Assembly (NCBI RefSeq): GCF_964204645.1
Contig: NC_134034.1
Location: 10,783,414 to 10,847,413 of the forward strand
Direction: 5' to 3'
Length of the DNA stretch: 64,000 nt
Source: Tubulanus polymorphus
Taxonomy: Eukaryota; Nemertea; Palaeonemertea; Tubulaniformes; Tubulanidae
Shown here: in pieces, positions 45,630 through 57,000 of the stretch
How the letters are laid out: each line of letters starts with the position of its first letter
How positions within the stretch are numbered: the first letter of the stretch is position 1
The notes under the pieces: generated by a model
The model's database searches: none
What the model was told of the DNA's origin: nothing
The model's input: the letters and a program-made list of their open reading frames with translations, nothing else
Program-made: the position numbers and the translations under genes

Positions 45630-46257
45630 TAAGAATGATGAAAAAACTGTTTACGATCGAGAAAAAAGATGAATTTCAATTTTCATTTAAAGAAAAAACA
45701 GTCAAACTTGATTGAGTTTTGACCCCCCCCTACCTTTTCACCTAGTGCCCTTTCATCTCATCTGTGCTGATCTCGATCTAATATAAGATTGAATGAAAAT
45801 ATACGAAGATATTCAAAATCATCTGGGGGAGGACCCCCTCTAAGGGCTTTGCGCCTCCGGAACAGCCCCCCCTTTCCTATCTAGGGATCCACCCCGGTAT
45901 ACATCAGATTTAGTCTTCACACTACTTTGAAGTCGTCACTATTTTCGAGTCGTGATTCTTATTTCTAATTCAATTTCGCGAGTTCAAGTCGTCATTTTTG
46001 CCTTAGTCATCAACATAATGATAATGATTGTCATAGCTATTTTACAACTGATACGAGTTTGACTGTATCTCTGTTAGTAATCTCCGTCCAGTGATGTTAT
46101 ATATTGTAGATTGTTTATTTATTGAATTATTTCAGAAAGTTTGGAATAAATTTTGATGAATTATGTTTTAAGTAGTTTGTGATCTTCTATCTCTTCTTCA
46201 CGGGCAAGTGTTCAAAAAAGAAAGTTTTGAATTGATGACCTTCATTTTATTTCAAGG
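45630..46257. other. LRRC61 3' UTR and spacer before PGAP3
   Basis: Contains a likely LRRC61 3' UTR to the AATAAA at 46145-46150. Around 45830-45900 is a GC-rich stretch (GGCTTTGCGCCTCCGG) of a type also seen near 10960-11030. No coding sequence was seen. Confidence 0.5.
46145..46150 (+). terminator. Polyadenylation signal, LRRC61
   Basis: The AATAAA hexamer lies about 515 bp after the LRRC61 stop, with no other hexamer as well placed before PGAP3. Confidence 0.5.
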
Positions 46258-49200
46258 ATGTCTTTCACGTCGTCTTGGTTATTGGTGGCTGGTATGGTTG
46301 TCTCGTTCGTGCACCAGGGGGCAGCATCGTATGGAGATCGTTCTTGGATATTTCGGAGGTGTTATACGCACTGCGTGAACTCTGTGCGAAAATGTCCAAA
46401 AACCGATAACAGGGTGAGTTGAAACCGAGAGGGTCAGTCAGTTATGATTTTTCGAAAACCGGTTTTGAGGGTCAGACCCTGTGTAAGTCATCAACTACAG
46501 CAAAACTTGCTGCAAGTCATCATATTTGTGATGATAATTTTGTGACTTATCCTAATGATGACTCAAACTTAGTAAATTGAATTGCAGATATAAATTGGGA
46601 CTGAATGATAGAAACAACTTCAGTTATGTGACAATCTCTCCGAATCTGGGGCTTTCAGAGTTGAACTTCGAAGTTGAGTCTGTTTTCTATTTGTTAAGGT
46701 ATTGAATCAGGCTGTGTACATGCGCGTGTTAGGCTGGACGTGTACTGACGAATGTACGTACGATTGTATGTGGGAAACCGTCGAAGCTTTTCAGAAAGAT
46801 TCCAGTCCTATCCCTCAATTTTACGGCAAGGTAAGATCAGAACAAGACCGCCAACTAAATCCTCCCTAAGAGTTAGTCAAATGACTGAACTCCTCCAATC
46901 CATTCCTATTCAAGTCGTTTTAAAAGTCCACCCAACTCCTAGATCCGCTGAATGATTTTGTCATTAAGATTAATGAAGATCTGTCTGTTGTTTATTAATA
47001 TTCTAGTGGCCATTCATCCGTCTGCTTGGAATGCAGGAACCGTTATCTGTTCTGGCGTCGATACTTAACGGTGCCGGTGTATTCTATATGTTACTCAAGT
47101 TTAGACGCCTCGTCCCTCCATCTGCTCCTATGTATTACGTCTGGCAGTTTTACTGCATTGTAAGTATTTTCATCCATTCCTCCACTAGAGGGCGGGTTCT
47201 TGTCTCCCTCAGTTTGCTCCTATGTATTACGTCTGGCAGTTTTACTGCATTGTAAGTATATTCATCCATTCCTCCACTAGAGGGCGGGTTCTAGTCTCCC
47301 TCAGTCTCCTCCTATGTATTATGTCTGGCAGTTTTACTGCGTTGTAAGTATAGTTGTTCATCCCGCCACTAGGGGACAGTATTCTTGTCCCTCCGTCTCC
47401 TCCTATGTATTACATCTTGCAGTATTACTGTGTTGTAAGTATAGTTGCTCATTCCGCCACTAGAGGGCGGGACTCTTGTCCCTTCGTCTGCTCCCATGTA
47501 TTATGTCTGGCAGTTACATTGCATTGTAAGTATAGTTGTCTATTCCTCCACTAGAGGGCGGGTTCTTGTCCCTGTGTAATCGTAATCGTAATCGTAATCG
47601 TCTGCAATGTTTTATGTCTGGCTGTGAGTATACTGTAGTTCTCCATCCTTTCGCTACTGGGTTTTAGTTCCCCATCCTTCCACTAGGTGTTTCATTTCTT
47701 ATTCCTCGGTTAAAGCATAACCCGGTAATCAAAATGTAGTACAGCATATTTCTTGCGTCCAATTTCAGATAGTTATGAATGCCTGGTTCTGGTCGGCCAT
47801 ATTTCATTCTAGGGACACATCATTCACTGAAAAAATGGATTATTTTTGTGCCCTGTCCCTCGTACTAGCTTCACTATATACCTGCATATTGAGGTCAGTA
47901 TAGCAAGTGTTCAGAACATTTCATCACAGGAGAACATTTAAGGATATATGAAAAGAATGATGCTCTAAATTGAACTTAATCATTTTCAGGTTAATCGGAA
48001 CACATTGTAGGAGAAAGGTCGCTATAGCTACTATCGTAATATCAGCGTTCTACGCGCAACATGTTTACTATATGGGATTTGTACACTTCGATTACGGTTA
48101 TAACATGACAGTTAACGTAGCAGTCGGTAAGTAGACTTCAAATTAGTAGTTACCTAATCGTCGGGGGTAAGCTTTCATAATCGGATGGGCTTATAACAAC
48201 TTATGATGTGGCTTGTGAAAGTATCCGATGAGTGAAACTAAACCACAGACAGGTGACTGACTAACTTCAAATTAGAGAGGACCAACTGAGCACGGTAGGA
48301 TGATATGATTATGTAGTTCTTTCTCAGTCATTGTGTAGCCCTGGTTCGAATATCTTATCATCAACCAAGGCCGTACCTAGCATTTGAATTTTGGGGGCAG
48401 TGAAACCCGATAAAGGGCAGTTCTGATAGAATAATGATATTTGCGGAAAGGACACTTTTCCCAAATTTTTGTCCCCTGCTAGATAGGGCCCTGTCAACTA
48501 TTCAATTAATGAAATTTAGAAGAATTTTACTGTTGTTTATTTTCAGGAGTAGTGAATGCTACCGCGTGGATTACATGGTGTTTGCCGAGGCGCAAAACTA
48601 AACCCCACGTTCGGAAATGTATTGCGACTAATTTACTGATATCGGTGTTATTGTCGTTAGAATTAGGAGATTTCCCGCCAGTTTTATGGATAATGGACGC
48701 TCATTCTCTGTGGCATCTCGGCACTATTCCAGTACCGTTCATATGGTTGAGGTATGTATGCAACTGAGTCCAGGATCCAGTTCAACAGTTCCCAGCTAAT
48801 GCAGGGTTTAGGTACTAGTCCAGGGCCCGGTTTTATAGGCTGGTATTACCTTTAGCCCGGCGGTTAACTTAATTGAAAATGTTAGCCCCTAGGTTAAAGG
48901 TAATACCGGTCCATAAAACCTGGCCCTAATGATCCTGCAAAAGTTATGGAAATAAGTAATTACCTTTGTTTTCATAAACGTAATTCAGCCTTAATACCTA
49001 ATATCCAGAAGCTATGAAAATTTGTAGGCCCTATATCTGCCCCTAGAAAATGGAAAAGGAAAAATCAAAGATCGCAAAGCACGAACCCTGTAAGCAGATT
49101 TTGGAATGAACCAATTTTAACTCTTAATTCTAACCATGTACTCTGTGTTTTAGAAGAGTCCATGGCCAAACTTAGCCCAGAACTACAAAACTCGAACAAA

Positions 49201-49414
49201 CCGGCAGTTTGACCCTAGAGTTTGCCGCCCCAGTTTCTTTAAATTCGATCCACTATATTGATTTTTCAGTTTTGCAATCGATGATTGTTTAGATATGAAC
49301 AACAGTTTGAAGCAGACGCAGAAAGTGTTACCAACATCAGTGAGCGTCGTTGACACCCCCGTTTGTGTGGACACTCCGACAGATCCAAGAGGTGCGATGA
49401 AGAAGGTGGATTAG
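46258..49414 (+). CDS. PGAP3: PGAP3, GPI-anchor remodelling phospholipase
   Basis: PGAP3 removes the sn-2 acyl chain of GPI anchors in the Golgi (Per1 family, CREST superfamily). Exons: 46258-46413, 46699-46830, 47007-47159, 47769-47893, 47990-48126, 48547-48751 and 49270-49414. Phases agree and give 350 residues (human about 320). A signal peptide ([20 protein letters not shown]) leads to the luminal Cys-rich part ([39 protein letters not shown]). Seven transmembrane segments carry the conserved [35 protein letters not shown] and [17 protein letters not shown], including the Ser, Asp and His-x4-His residues expected of CREST hydrolases. Exon 3's 3' end lies in a 92-bp tandem array with repeated splice donors. 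The polar C-terminal tail after transmembrane segment seven is longer than in vertebrates. Confidence 0.95.
47108..47640 (+). repeat. 92-bp tandem array containing exon 3's splice donor
   Basis: The unit comprises the last 45 or so coding bases of PGAP3 exon 3 (CTCCTATGTATTACGTCTGG, CAGTTTTACTGCATT), the donor gtaagtat and about 40 bp of intron (CCACTAGAGGGCGGGTTCT). Equivalent points fall at 47129, 47221, 47313, 47404 and 47495, with a sixth diverged copy near 47606. Donor GTs lie at 47160, 47252, 47344, 47435 and 47526. A (CGTAAT)n run sits at 47578-47600. Confidence 0.93.
48821..48927. mobile_element. Hairpin MITE (TTTTATAGGCTGGTATTACC subtype)
   Basis: AGGGCCCGGTTTTATAGGC on the left and GGTCCATAAAACCTGGCCCT on the right, with CCGGCGGTTAACTTAATTGA and a mirrored ATGTTAGCCCCTAGGTTAAA in the middle. 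In PGAP3 intron 6. Confidence 0.62.
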
Positions 49415-49589
49415 GATCAATATGTTGTTTTCCTTTTTTTTAAGCTTGAGCTTTAAGTGAACTTGAAACTCTTTGATAATGATAACAAATTTGATTTGTC
49501 TCTATTTGTAATAATCTATTTTCTAAATATTTATGTTATTTTGTATAATGTTATGTGCGTTTGTGGATGATCTATAAGGATCGAAATGG

Positions 49590-49595
49590 AATAAA
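49590..49595 (+). terminator. Polyadenylation signal, PGAP3
   Basis: AATAAA about 175 bp after the PGAP3 stop and about 200 bp before the TIMM50 ATG. Confidence 0.65.
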
Positions 49596-49796
49596 ACCAG
49601 TAAAACAATTAATGTTTTCTTCAAGTTTTTGCTGTCCAAGATACTGGAACTGGATAAAAGGATGTTAGTGACTTTCACTAGAAATTGGAGGTTTCCAGAA
49701 TCTAAACTTAATTTTTTGAATTAATTCCCCGACATAATTCGGTAAAGAACTACTTGAAAATGTTTCCGGCGATACACAGCACGACCGAATTCCAAA

Positions 49797-51026
49797 ATGG
49801 CGGCCTCCATGGGAGCCTTGGGCTTGCGCGTCGGCTTCAAAAACCTGTTAAAAACGAGTCATTTACCTCATCTAGCAGCATTTAATGGCTCGACCAGGAG
49901 TTTGAATTTTTCTTCACGGAATCCTACTGACTTTCTGAGGTTAAAAACCGCGATTGGATCGACCAGCGTGCGGTTTTATTCCTCCAACGACGCGACCGGT
50001 AGTAAAAATACCGCCGCGCCCCCTACCGGCAGTATTACCGAACAATTCATGCAGAGCAAAATAGCGGCGCAAGAATCAAACAGCGGCGAGAAGGAGGGGA
50101 GTAAGGACGAAACGAAAGAGAAGGAGAAACCGTCGTCGAAATGGACGGGAAAGAACGCGTGGAAACTGGGGTTGGTGTTTATGGGCGGAGGCGCCGTGGT
50201 CGTCGGAGGTATGATCCTCTACGAGTGGGGATCGCCGCGCGTCGATAAAGACGGCAACGTCGTCGTCGACGAGTTCACCGAGCTGCCGCAGTGGCAACAG
50301 ATCCCGAAACGGGCGTGGCGCGAGTTCAACTTCTACAAACAGATGATACGCGATCCGTCGAGCGAGAAACTTCTGCCGGACCCGCTACGCGAACCATACT
50401 ATCAACCGCCGTATACGCTCGTACTCGAGATGACCGGCGTACTCGTGCATCCCGACTGGACTTACGGCACCGGCTGGCGGTTTAAAAAACGTCCGGGAAT
50501 CGATTATTTCCTGCAGCAGGTCGGGCCGCCGTTATTCGAAGTGGTGATCTACACGCGCGAGCAAGGATTCACGGCGTCGCCGATCCTCGATAGTCTCGAC
50601 CCGAACGGATACATCACGTACCGACTTTACAAAGACGCGACGCGTTACATGAACGGCGCGCACATCAAAGACTTATCGTGTTTGAATCGCGACGAATCGA
50701 AAGTGATCATGGTCGACTGCGACGCGTCGGCCGTGCAGATTCAACCGCGCAACGCGATCACGTTGAAACGATGGCGCGGCGCCGACGACGACCGCTCGCT
50801 CGTCGAACTGGCATCGTTGCTACGCGCGATCGCCGCGAGCAACGTCGACGACGTGCGCACGGTGCTCGATTATTACAACGCGCACGACGACCCGCTCGAC
50901 GTGTTCAGGGAGAATCAACGCAAGTGGCAGGAGGAGCAGGAACGAATCGACGCGGCCAAGCAGACGGAACAACAGAATCAACCGCTCGTTAAATCGTACG
51001 CGCCCGGATTCTTCCGACGCAGATAG
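49797..51026 (+). CDS. TIMM50: TIMM50, receptor subunit of the TIM23 translocase
   Basis: TIM50 spans the mitochondrial inner membrane and hands presequence proteins from TOM to the TIM23 channel. The whole 409-residue protein (human about 353) is one uninterrupted exon. Residues 1 to about 60 are a basic, Ser-rich transit peptide. A charged low-complexity linker lies near 92-117. A single membrane helix spans about 121-142 (AWKLGLVFMGGGAVVVGGMI). The FCP1-like domain spans about 205-345 and carries LVLEMTGVLVHPDW, where the phosphatase DxDx(T/V) motif is lost as is normal for TIM50, then FEVVIYTREQGFTASPILDS and HIKDLSCLNRDESKVIMVDC. The tail (YNAHDDPLDVFRENQRKWQE) is typical. ATG context CCAAAATGGCGG is good. 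Codon use is GC-rich compared with flanking DNA. The lack of introns raises the possibility of a retrocopy. Confidence 0.96.
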   Translation: MAASMGALGLRVGFKNLLKTSHLPHLAAFNGSTRSLNFSSRNPTDFLRLKTAIGSTSVRFYSSNDATGSKNTAAPPTGSITEQFMQSKIAAQESNSGEKEGSKDETKEKEKPSSKWTGKNAWKLGLVFMGGGAVVVGGMILYEWGSPRVDKDGNVVVDEFTELPQWQQIPKRAWREFNFYKQMIRDPSSEKLLPDPLREPYYQPPYTLVLEMTGVLVHPDWTYGTGWRFKKRPGIDYFLQQVGPPLFEVVIYTREQGFTASPILDSLDPNGYITYRLYKDATRYMNGAHIKDLSCLNRDESKVIMVDCDASAVQIQPRNAITLKRWRGADDDRSLVELASLLRAIAASNVDDVRTVLDYYNAHDDPLDVFRENQRKWQEEQERIDAAKQTEQQNQPLVKSYAPGFFRRR

Positions 51027-51027
51027 A

Positions 51028-51033
51028 AATAAA
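51028..51033 (+). terminator. Polyadenylation signal, TIMM50
   Basis: AATAAA begins two bases after the stop codon, which would give a very short 3' UTR. Confidence 0.5.
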
Positions 51034-51173
51034 AAACCTGACGCATCGAATATAAAAATACGAAGACTATCAGTGAACTGGATGTTTGCCAAGTACTGGT
51101 TTGCTTTTTTGGTCGGGTTTCATGAAGATTTTAACCCTGTCGTTTTTTTTGGAATGACTACGGCCTATTTTAA

Positions 51174-51371
51174 CCCTTTCAGTGCGGACTAATACCCAAA
51201 AGTGCAGGGGCCAGTTGCTCAAAAGTTGGTTAAAGAAAACTGGCGGATAAATACCATAGTAACAATGCAATTTCAATTATCACTATGTCAACTATCCACT
51301 ATTTAACTCTAACCAACTTTTGAGCAACTGGCCCCTGGAAATAATTTGAAAATTCCATTGTAGATGAAAGG
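51174..51371 (-). mobile_element. piggyBac-like MITE, truncated, with nested hairpin
   Basis: TTAA at 51170-51173 is followed by CCCTTTCAGTGCGGACTAAT. After the nested hairpin at 51205-51337 it resumes GGAAATAATTTGAAAATTCC and ends GATGAAAGGG. The region between is deleted relative to full copies. Confidence 0.72.
51205..51337. mobile_element. Hairpin MITE (CAAAAGTTGGTTA subtype), nested
   Basis: Almost perfectly self-complementary: CAGGGGCCAGTTGCTCAAAA and TTTTGAGCAACTGGCCCCTG at the ends. It breaks the host MITE between AGTGC and GGAAATAATTTG, the same point hit by the element at 819-960. Confidence 0.82.
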
Positions 51372-51783
51372 GATAAGGTGTAGCCCTATTTGTGCGCCCT
51401 GATTTCTTACTTCTATTGGATTACAAGCTCTAACCAAAATACCACATACAGTTTAATGTACTAATTACTTAAAGGGCAGCACCTTACAGGTCAGTCTGCT
51501 AAGATCCGGGGGTTTACTGGAAAATGCGATCGTTTACGGCAGGAAAGGGTTAAGGCTTCATGAAAGTCGATCCTAGATAATAGAGTCTCGTGCACGTTGT
51601 AAAAACTCTTAATCCAGTCAAAACTTAAAAAGCGATGTTTATGTTTTCTACTCGGTGACAGATGGGGTAATGACTGAATTTAGATCGTGTTTTTACAACG
51701 TGGTCTAGTATCATATTGATATACCTGAGAATTATTGTGAAATGAAGAATTGATTTATTAAGATTTTATGTTTAGTTGTTATT

Positions 51784-51885
51784 TCATTGTTTGAGTCCCA
51801 GATGGTGAGCACGCATCACAGGGAGGAGAGCGGTTTGATGCAGGAGCGTAGCGATGAGCGCCAGGAGAGGAATCCACGGAAGCAT
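51784..51885 (-). CDS. Small membrane-peptide ORF, copy B
   Basis: A 33-residue ORF beginning MLPWIPLLALIATLLHQTAL, clearly homologous at its start to the ORF at 22595-22972. After about 20 residues it diverges, and it stops with a TGA at 51784. It is one short hydrophobic helix with a basic end (MRAHH). It could be a first exon with a missed donor, a short secreted peptide, or decayed. No family is recognised. Confidence 0.28.
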   Translation of the reverse strand: MLPWIPLLALIATLLHQTALLPVMRAHHLGLKQ

Positions 51886-52150
51886 GTCTGCACAGTGTGA
51901 GAGAGCGGAGGTGAATAAATTCTTATGCTTACACACTGTGGTCAGCCGGTGACTATTCCATTGTGTTCAATTGCGCGTGTGAATGATATCAACAAACTCT
52001 GAAAAACCGCAATTGTCTCTTTATTGTTGAATAGAGCATGGACTATATACGTCCATGAATGGGGTTATCGAAGGTTCAACTGCCGTGTTGAACACGCGCC
52101 AGTAGCCAGCTGAACAATATCGTGGAACTTTAATAAGGCCATATTAAATA
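51790..52150 (-). repeat. Duplicated leader block, copy B
   Basis: Same strand and order as 22905-23225: TTATTAAAGTTCCACGATAT, TGTTCAGCTGGCTACTGGCG, TTGTTGATATCATTC, GTCACCGGCTGACCAC and CACACTGTGCAGAC before the ATG. About 60-75% identity by eye over 330 bp. Confidence 0.7.
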
Positions 52151-52540
52151 AATTACTTGATTCCCAACAGCTCCCCTCCGAATTCAGCCACCACCGCCTG
52201 GTTTTTCACTAAGTTTTTTGATTACTGATAGCTATAGTATAAAGTAAGTATCCAGCACACGTTTCCTGCTGCACACACGTATAATAGAGCTTTTGGAATA
52301 TTTCGTATTTTATATATAATACTGTAGTCTCCCCTTCAATGATATTTTTTTCACGACTTCTGATCAGAGAATAACATATTTTGCTGCTCTATGAAAAAAT
52401 CTCCAAAAACCGGTACCAAGGTTATGTATCAGCTTCTGTGTTGATGCTGTCAACACGGGTGTTTAAAACATGGTCTTCGTTTTTAGTACCGGTAGTGCAT
52501 TTTAGTTTCGCAAAGTGCATAGGTCTTCGTTTTAGTAGTG

Positions 52541-53055
52541 CTTACTGTCTGTCACACCTACTCTCCGTGCGACGTTTTGGTCCGTAATTTCGTTAATAAT
52601 CGGTTTATCTACCTTTATTATGCATCAATTTGTTCAGTGAGGAATTTGCATTCAGAAATAAACAACAATTTTTACTAAAGTTGTTTTTGTTTTCATTTAT
52701 GAGCGATAGTTTACTCAGCATACGCTCGCGTAATGCTGAAAAATCCGCTCCGCGGACGCTCGGAAACGTTACAGTGACGTCATCACCTGCTCATTAGCAT
52801 ATCAAAATACAGTAGGTGGCGCTACGTGACGGGCCATAAAAGCCGTTTTTCAGCATTACGCGAGCGTATGCTGGGTGAACTATCGCTGATAGATGAAAAC
52901 ACAAACAAATTTATGCCAGTTCATGATTTATTTCTGAATGCAAATTCCTTACTGAACAAATTGATGCATAATATTTACAGATCAACCGATTATTAACGAA
53001 ATTACGAACCAAAACGTCGCACGAAGAGCATGTGTGACAGACAGTAGTTTTAGTA
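52541..53055. mobile_element. Large foldback element, arms of about 205 bp
   Basis: The left arm starts TACTGTCTGTCACAC, passes GAAATTTGTTCAGTG-type text and ends at TACGCTCGCGTAATGCTGAA. The right arm starts TTCAGCATTACGCGAGCGTA and ends GTGTGACAGACAGTAG. A spacer of about 100 bp contains a perfect TGACGTCA at 52775-52782 and GTGGCGCTACGTGACGGG. No ORF is plausible. Confidence 0.78.
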
Positions 53056-54085
53056 ACACCCAGTGAATCTTGGAAATTGTTTAATTTACAAAAATAAATT
53101 GTCTAAAAAACTTCATACACAGTGTACAACGTTGTAGCTCACACCATACACGTGGAAAGTGGTCTATTTGAGTCATTGGGGAACTTTGCGAGCAAGTGTT
53201 ACCTGGACTCCTGAGGAGCAAGGTCTCAAACTAGCTCCCTTCTTACAAAACTTCCATCGTAAATGATACAAAAACCTGAAGTTATTGAACAAGATTGAAA
53301 ATTGAATTCACGACGAAAAGTTTCATTTCATTCGTTCAGAACTTTCATACAAAACATATTCACAATTCATTTTTCCTGTCATTATTTTATTGAAGGTATT
53401 TATTATAAAACACTTAAACGAAAAGTATTGGAACTACATATTAATATCTAGTATACACTGTACATTATTCATTGAAGAAACCATCAGGAAAATATCATTA
53501 ACGTTTCTCTATTTTTAGTCTGAAAAAATTGATACCTTGTTTCTCCGCTCTGCCGAGCTTGAAGGTTAACCCGGCCGGCCGCCTATCTACCCGGTACATT
53601 ATTTATTTAAAATCGTGATCAATTTTACCATTACACACCCGGCAGATAGAAATGAACTAATTACAAATGTTATTATATTTTACATAAATGACCCGGCCGC
53701 TGCAGAGAAACAATGTTTCATTTTGTTCAGCCGAAACAGTTATTTGCAAAGTATATGACTGTATTTTCCGGCAAGAAGCTGATTTTAGAGCCGTATTACA
53801 AAATTTAATTTCGTACAAAAATACATGATATAAACGGTTTACAGATTCTAGTTAGCGCCACTGCCCTCTGAACGACAACATTTTTCCGAGAACAAATTTT
53901 GCTCGAATTAATGAAAATATCATTCTTTACTGCCAAATTGGTTATGTTAAAATGCCATACTTTTTCATCGGTTCCTAACAGTGACGTTATAAAGGAGTCT
54001 CACTGTAGGGCTCTTCAATACATCAGAGATTCAAGCAACTAATCGAAGGAGAAAGTGTTTTCCATAATTCCGGCGGTGCCTCTAT
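53056..54085. other. Probable TRRAP 3' UTR and convergent spacer
   Basis: AT-rich, with no coding sequence or strong repeat. TTTATT at about 53602 is a candidate minus-strand AATAAA for TRRAP, some 480 bp beyond its stop. Confidence 0.4.
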
Positions 54086-57000
54086 CTATAACCATGGATG
54101 CCAGGCAGGATCCATTCTACACAGATTATCGTGACTATTTGCCGCCGCTACTAACGTACTGACTTTACTTTCAGCTCCTTCAAACGTGGCCAAATCTATT
54201 CAATGAAACAAGAACACAGGCATTGAAATAACTATGACGTAGAAATTTTTGCACTGACGTAAAAAAAGGGGATGGTCGATGCAGCGGGGGATCGACTACT
54301 TAGGGGGATGAAGGAGAGAACGATGTAGACGAGTAGAGAAGGGGAGAAGAAAGAGGAAGGTGGAGAGGAGGAAGAGAGAGTGACTTACTTTGTAATCTCG
54401 TTGAAATAGCATTGACAGATTTACTGACCATCTGTATCAGTTTTTCACCCTCCATATCTACAGGTTGTTGTCCTGGTGTTGTTTCATCTTGTTTCTACAA
54501 TTACATAATAGCATAACAGATTACTATAAATTCCCCAAGTGAATCTGCTGCAGGCGAATGGAGAAATTCCCCGATTGAAATTGCTGCAGGTTAATGGAAA
54601 AAGAGTCAATTTGTGGCAGGTGAACAGAGATTTCTTCGATCAAAATGTTACAATTTAATCAGACTATCAAAATTTTGCAATTTATTCAGACTATCATGAA
54701 TACTGTAGTTCAAGTGAAGGCCCTGCTGATTAAGTTTAGAATAAGGGTCTGCAAACTCCATTCACATAAATCAACACAGACCTTATCGAATACAAGTCCC
54801 GCAAAACTATATTCTAAACCATGCTTTTTGTACAAACCTTTTTATGCCAGGTGATGTATTCATCTCGCAGGATAGCTCGTAACAAACTGACCAGTTTATA
54901 TTGCGGTTGTACGAAACAGCGGGCGGCGGCGACCATACCTGCCGTCAGAGGACCGGTGACTCCGGTCGGGGTGAGGAAATCTGCGATGTTCGGGGTCAGA
55001 CGGAACGGCACCGGTCGGTTCGCATCCAATTCACCTACGAATCAATGGAAATCACATTTCTTATATCCATGTGTTATATTTGAGAATTGTTTTTTAAGGA
55101 TTCCTAGTGTTAGGAATCGTTTGCTGTCAAACAATGTCATGTTTCTGTAGAGGATTATGCTGGGCGGACAATTTCGGCCCATTTACAAATTCCCTGCAGT
55201 TTGTCCCATGATAATATACACAATTCATCGAGTGAATCAGAGAAATTTCTATATTTCAAATGTTACATATCATTTTTCGTTGAATCACATATTAATAAAG
55301 AAACACATCGTCAATAACATTATCTGCTTTTCCTGAGTTTTCAAAGTTTTTGGTAAAATTTGTCAAATTCCCTGAGTTTTCCCTGATTTTTCTGATTCCC
55401 CGAGTTTGCCAGGTTTTCCAGATCAGTGGTGACCCCGAGTCACCATTAAATAGGTCACATGTACGTTACTGGCCTAGTTTACTTGATTGGTCTACTGGTT
55501 AGTACGCTTGCTTTCTACGTATGAGATCCGGGTTCGATCCCCGGTAAGAGCAGACGACCGTAGTACGTACCTGTTTGATCATCGATATCCAGTTTGAAGT
55601 AAGAGATGTTTAGGAATCCGCAGTCCTGGTGTAAATACATCATGTCCGGATTCATACGAGTCAAATGAAGAACGAACTCGGCGAAACCGGACAGAGCCAA
55701 TTGGATCGTCAACTAGAATTCGATAAAATATCACATGTAATAACATCTTTAGCATCTAAAAACCTGGGGCCGGTTGCTCAAAAGTTGGTTAGAGTTAACC
55801 AGTGGATGGTTGATATGGTGACAATTGAAATTTCATTGTAACTATGGTATTTAACCACTGGTTATCTTTAACCAACTTTTGAGCAACCGGCCCCTGGTTT
55901 CAAAACAGTTTTTTTTGTTGATCTTAATTGAAAACAGGATAAACGCTTAACCCTTTCAGTGTTGACTAATTGATACCTTATAGTGCTGGAGATAATTTGA
56001 TTATTTTGAGAAATTCCACCCTAGTGTATTGAATAACGGGAATACCACTATAGTGCGTCTACACCGTGGCGCGGTATATCGTCAGTTACTAGTATTTCAC
56101 TATGTTTGACACGTGCTGCCATTTTTCAAGAGATAATTACAAATTACATCAATACACCGCAGCGCGGTGTACTAGCAAAATCCATCACCGATTCATACAC
56201 CGCACTGCGGTGTAGATGCACTGAAAGGGTTAAATCATCGACTGCAGGTTAACTCTGAATAATGAGGTTAATATCAGTCTACCAGTCGACAAAACCAATT
56301 GCTAACTTACATTCTTCCTGAACGTCCAATAATCAGTAGCGTTTGGGAACGTGTGCACGGCCCACTCTTTCAGTAAAACCCTCGGCACGATATTCGCCTG
56401 CACCTCTTTCAGTATATCGCGCAGCACCTGGTGACTAGCCTGCGAACCGCGCGCCTGCACGGTCGCCAGACGCTCGTAGTAACGACTGATCGGCGCCGAG
56501 TAATCGACCGAGCGTTTCGCGCAGCGTTGCTTGTAAATCGACATCAGCGAAATCGACGCCGGATTGTCCTCGACGAGTCGCATCTGCGGCGACACGGCGA
56601 CGACGCGCGGCACGGTGAAGTGCAACAGACGGCGACACGTTTCTTTCTGTTTGCCGAGGAAATGGTTCAACATTCGCAGCAGTTGGAGAACGCGTTCTTC
56701 GCGACGCGATTCCGTTAAACATGCGTCGTTCACGACGAGATACGGATAAATCTGTCGAATAGATAAAACATCACTTTATTCAAACAGTTAATTTCTGAAC
56801 GACAAATTTCAGAACAACAAGGGCTACGAGGCGCGGATCCAGTCCATAATGCCCAATACGGTCTAGAATTTCAACCTGCCCTTCGGAATTTCACTGATCT
56901 TATTATTGACGGCACATTTCACCACTTTTTAGTCTGAATAAGCCTCTAAATACCATGAAATTCCAATTCTAAAATTTTCAGGAGCACATCCTCCATTTTT

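Noticed and set aside
50678-50992. Arg-rich ORFs overlapping TIMM50 in other frames, and similar ones over TRRAP exons
   Set aside because: They are GC-rich shadow frames of conserved coding exons.
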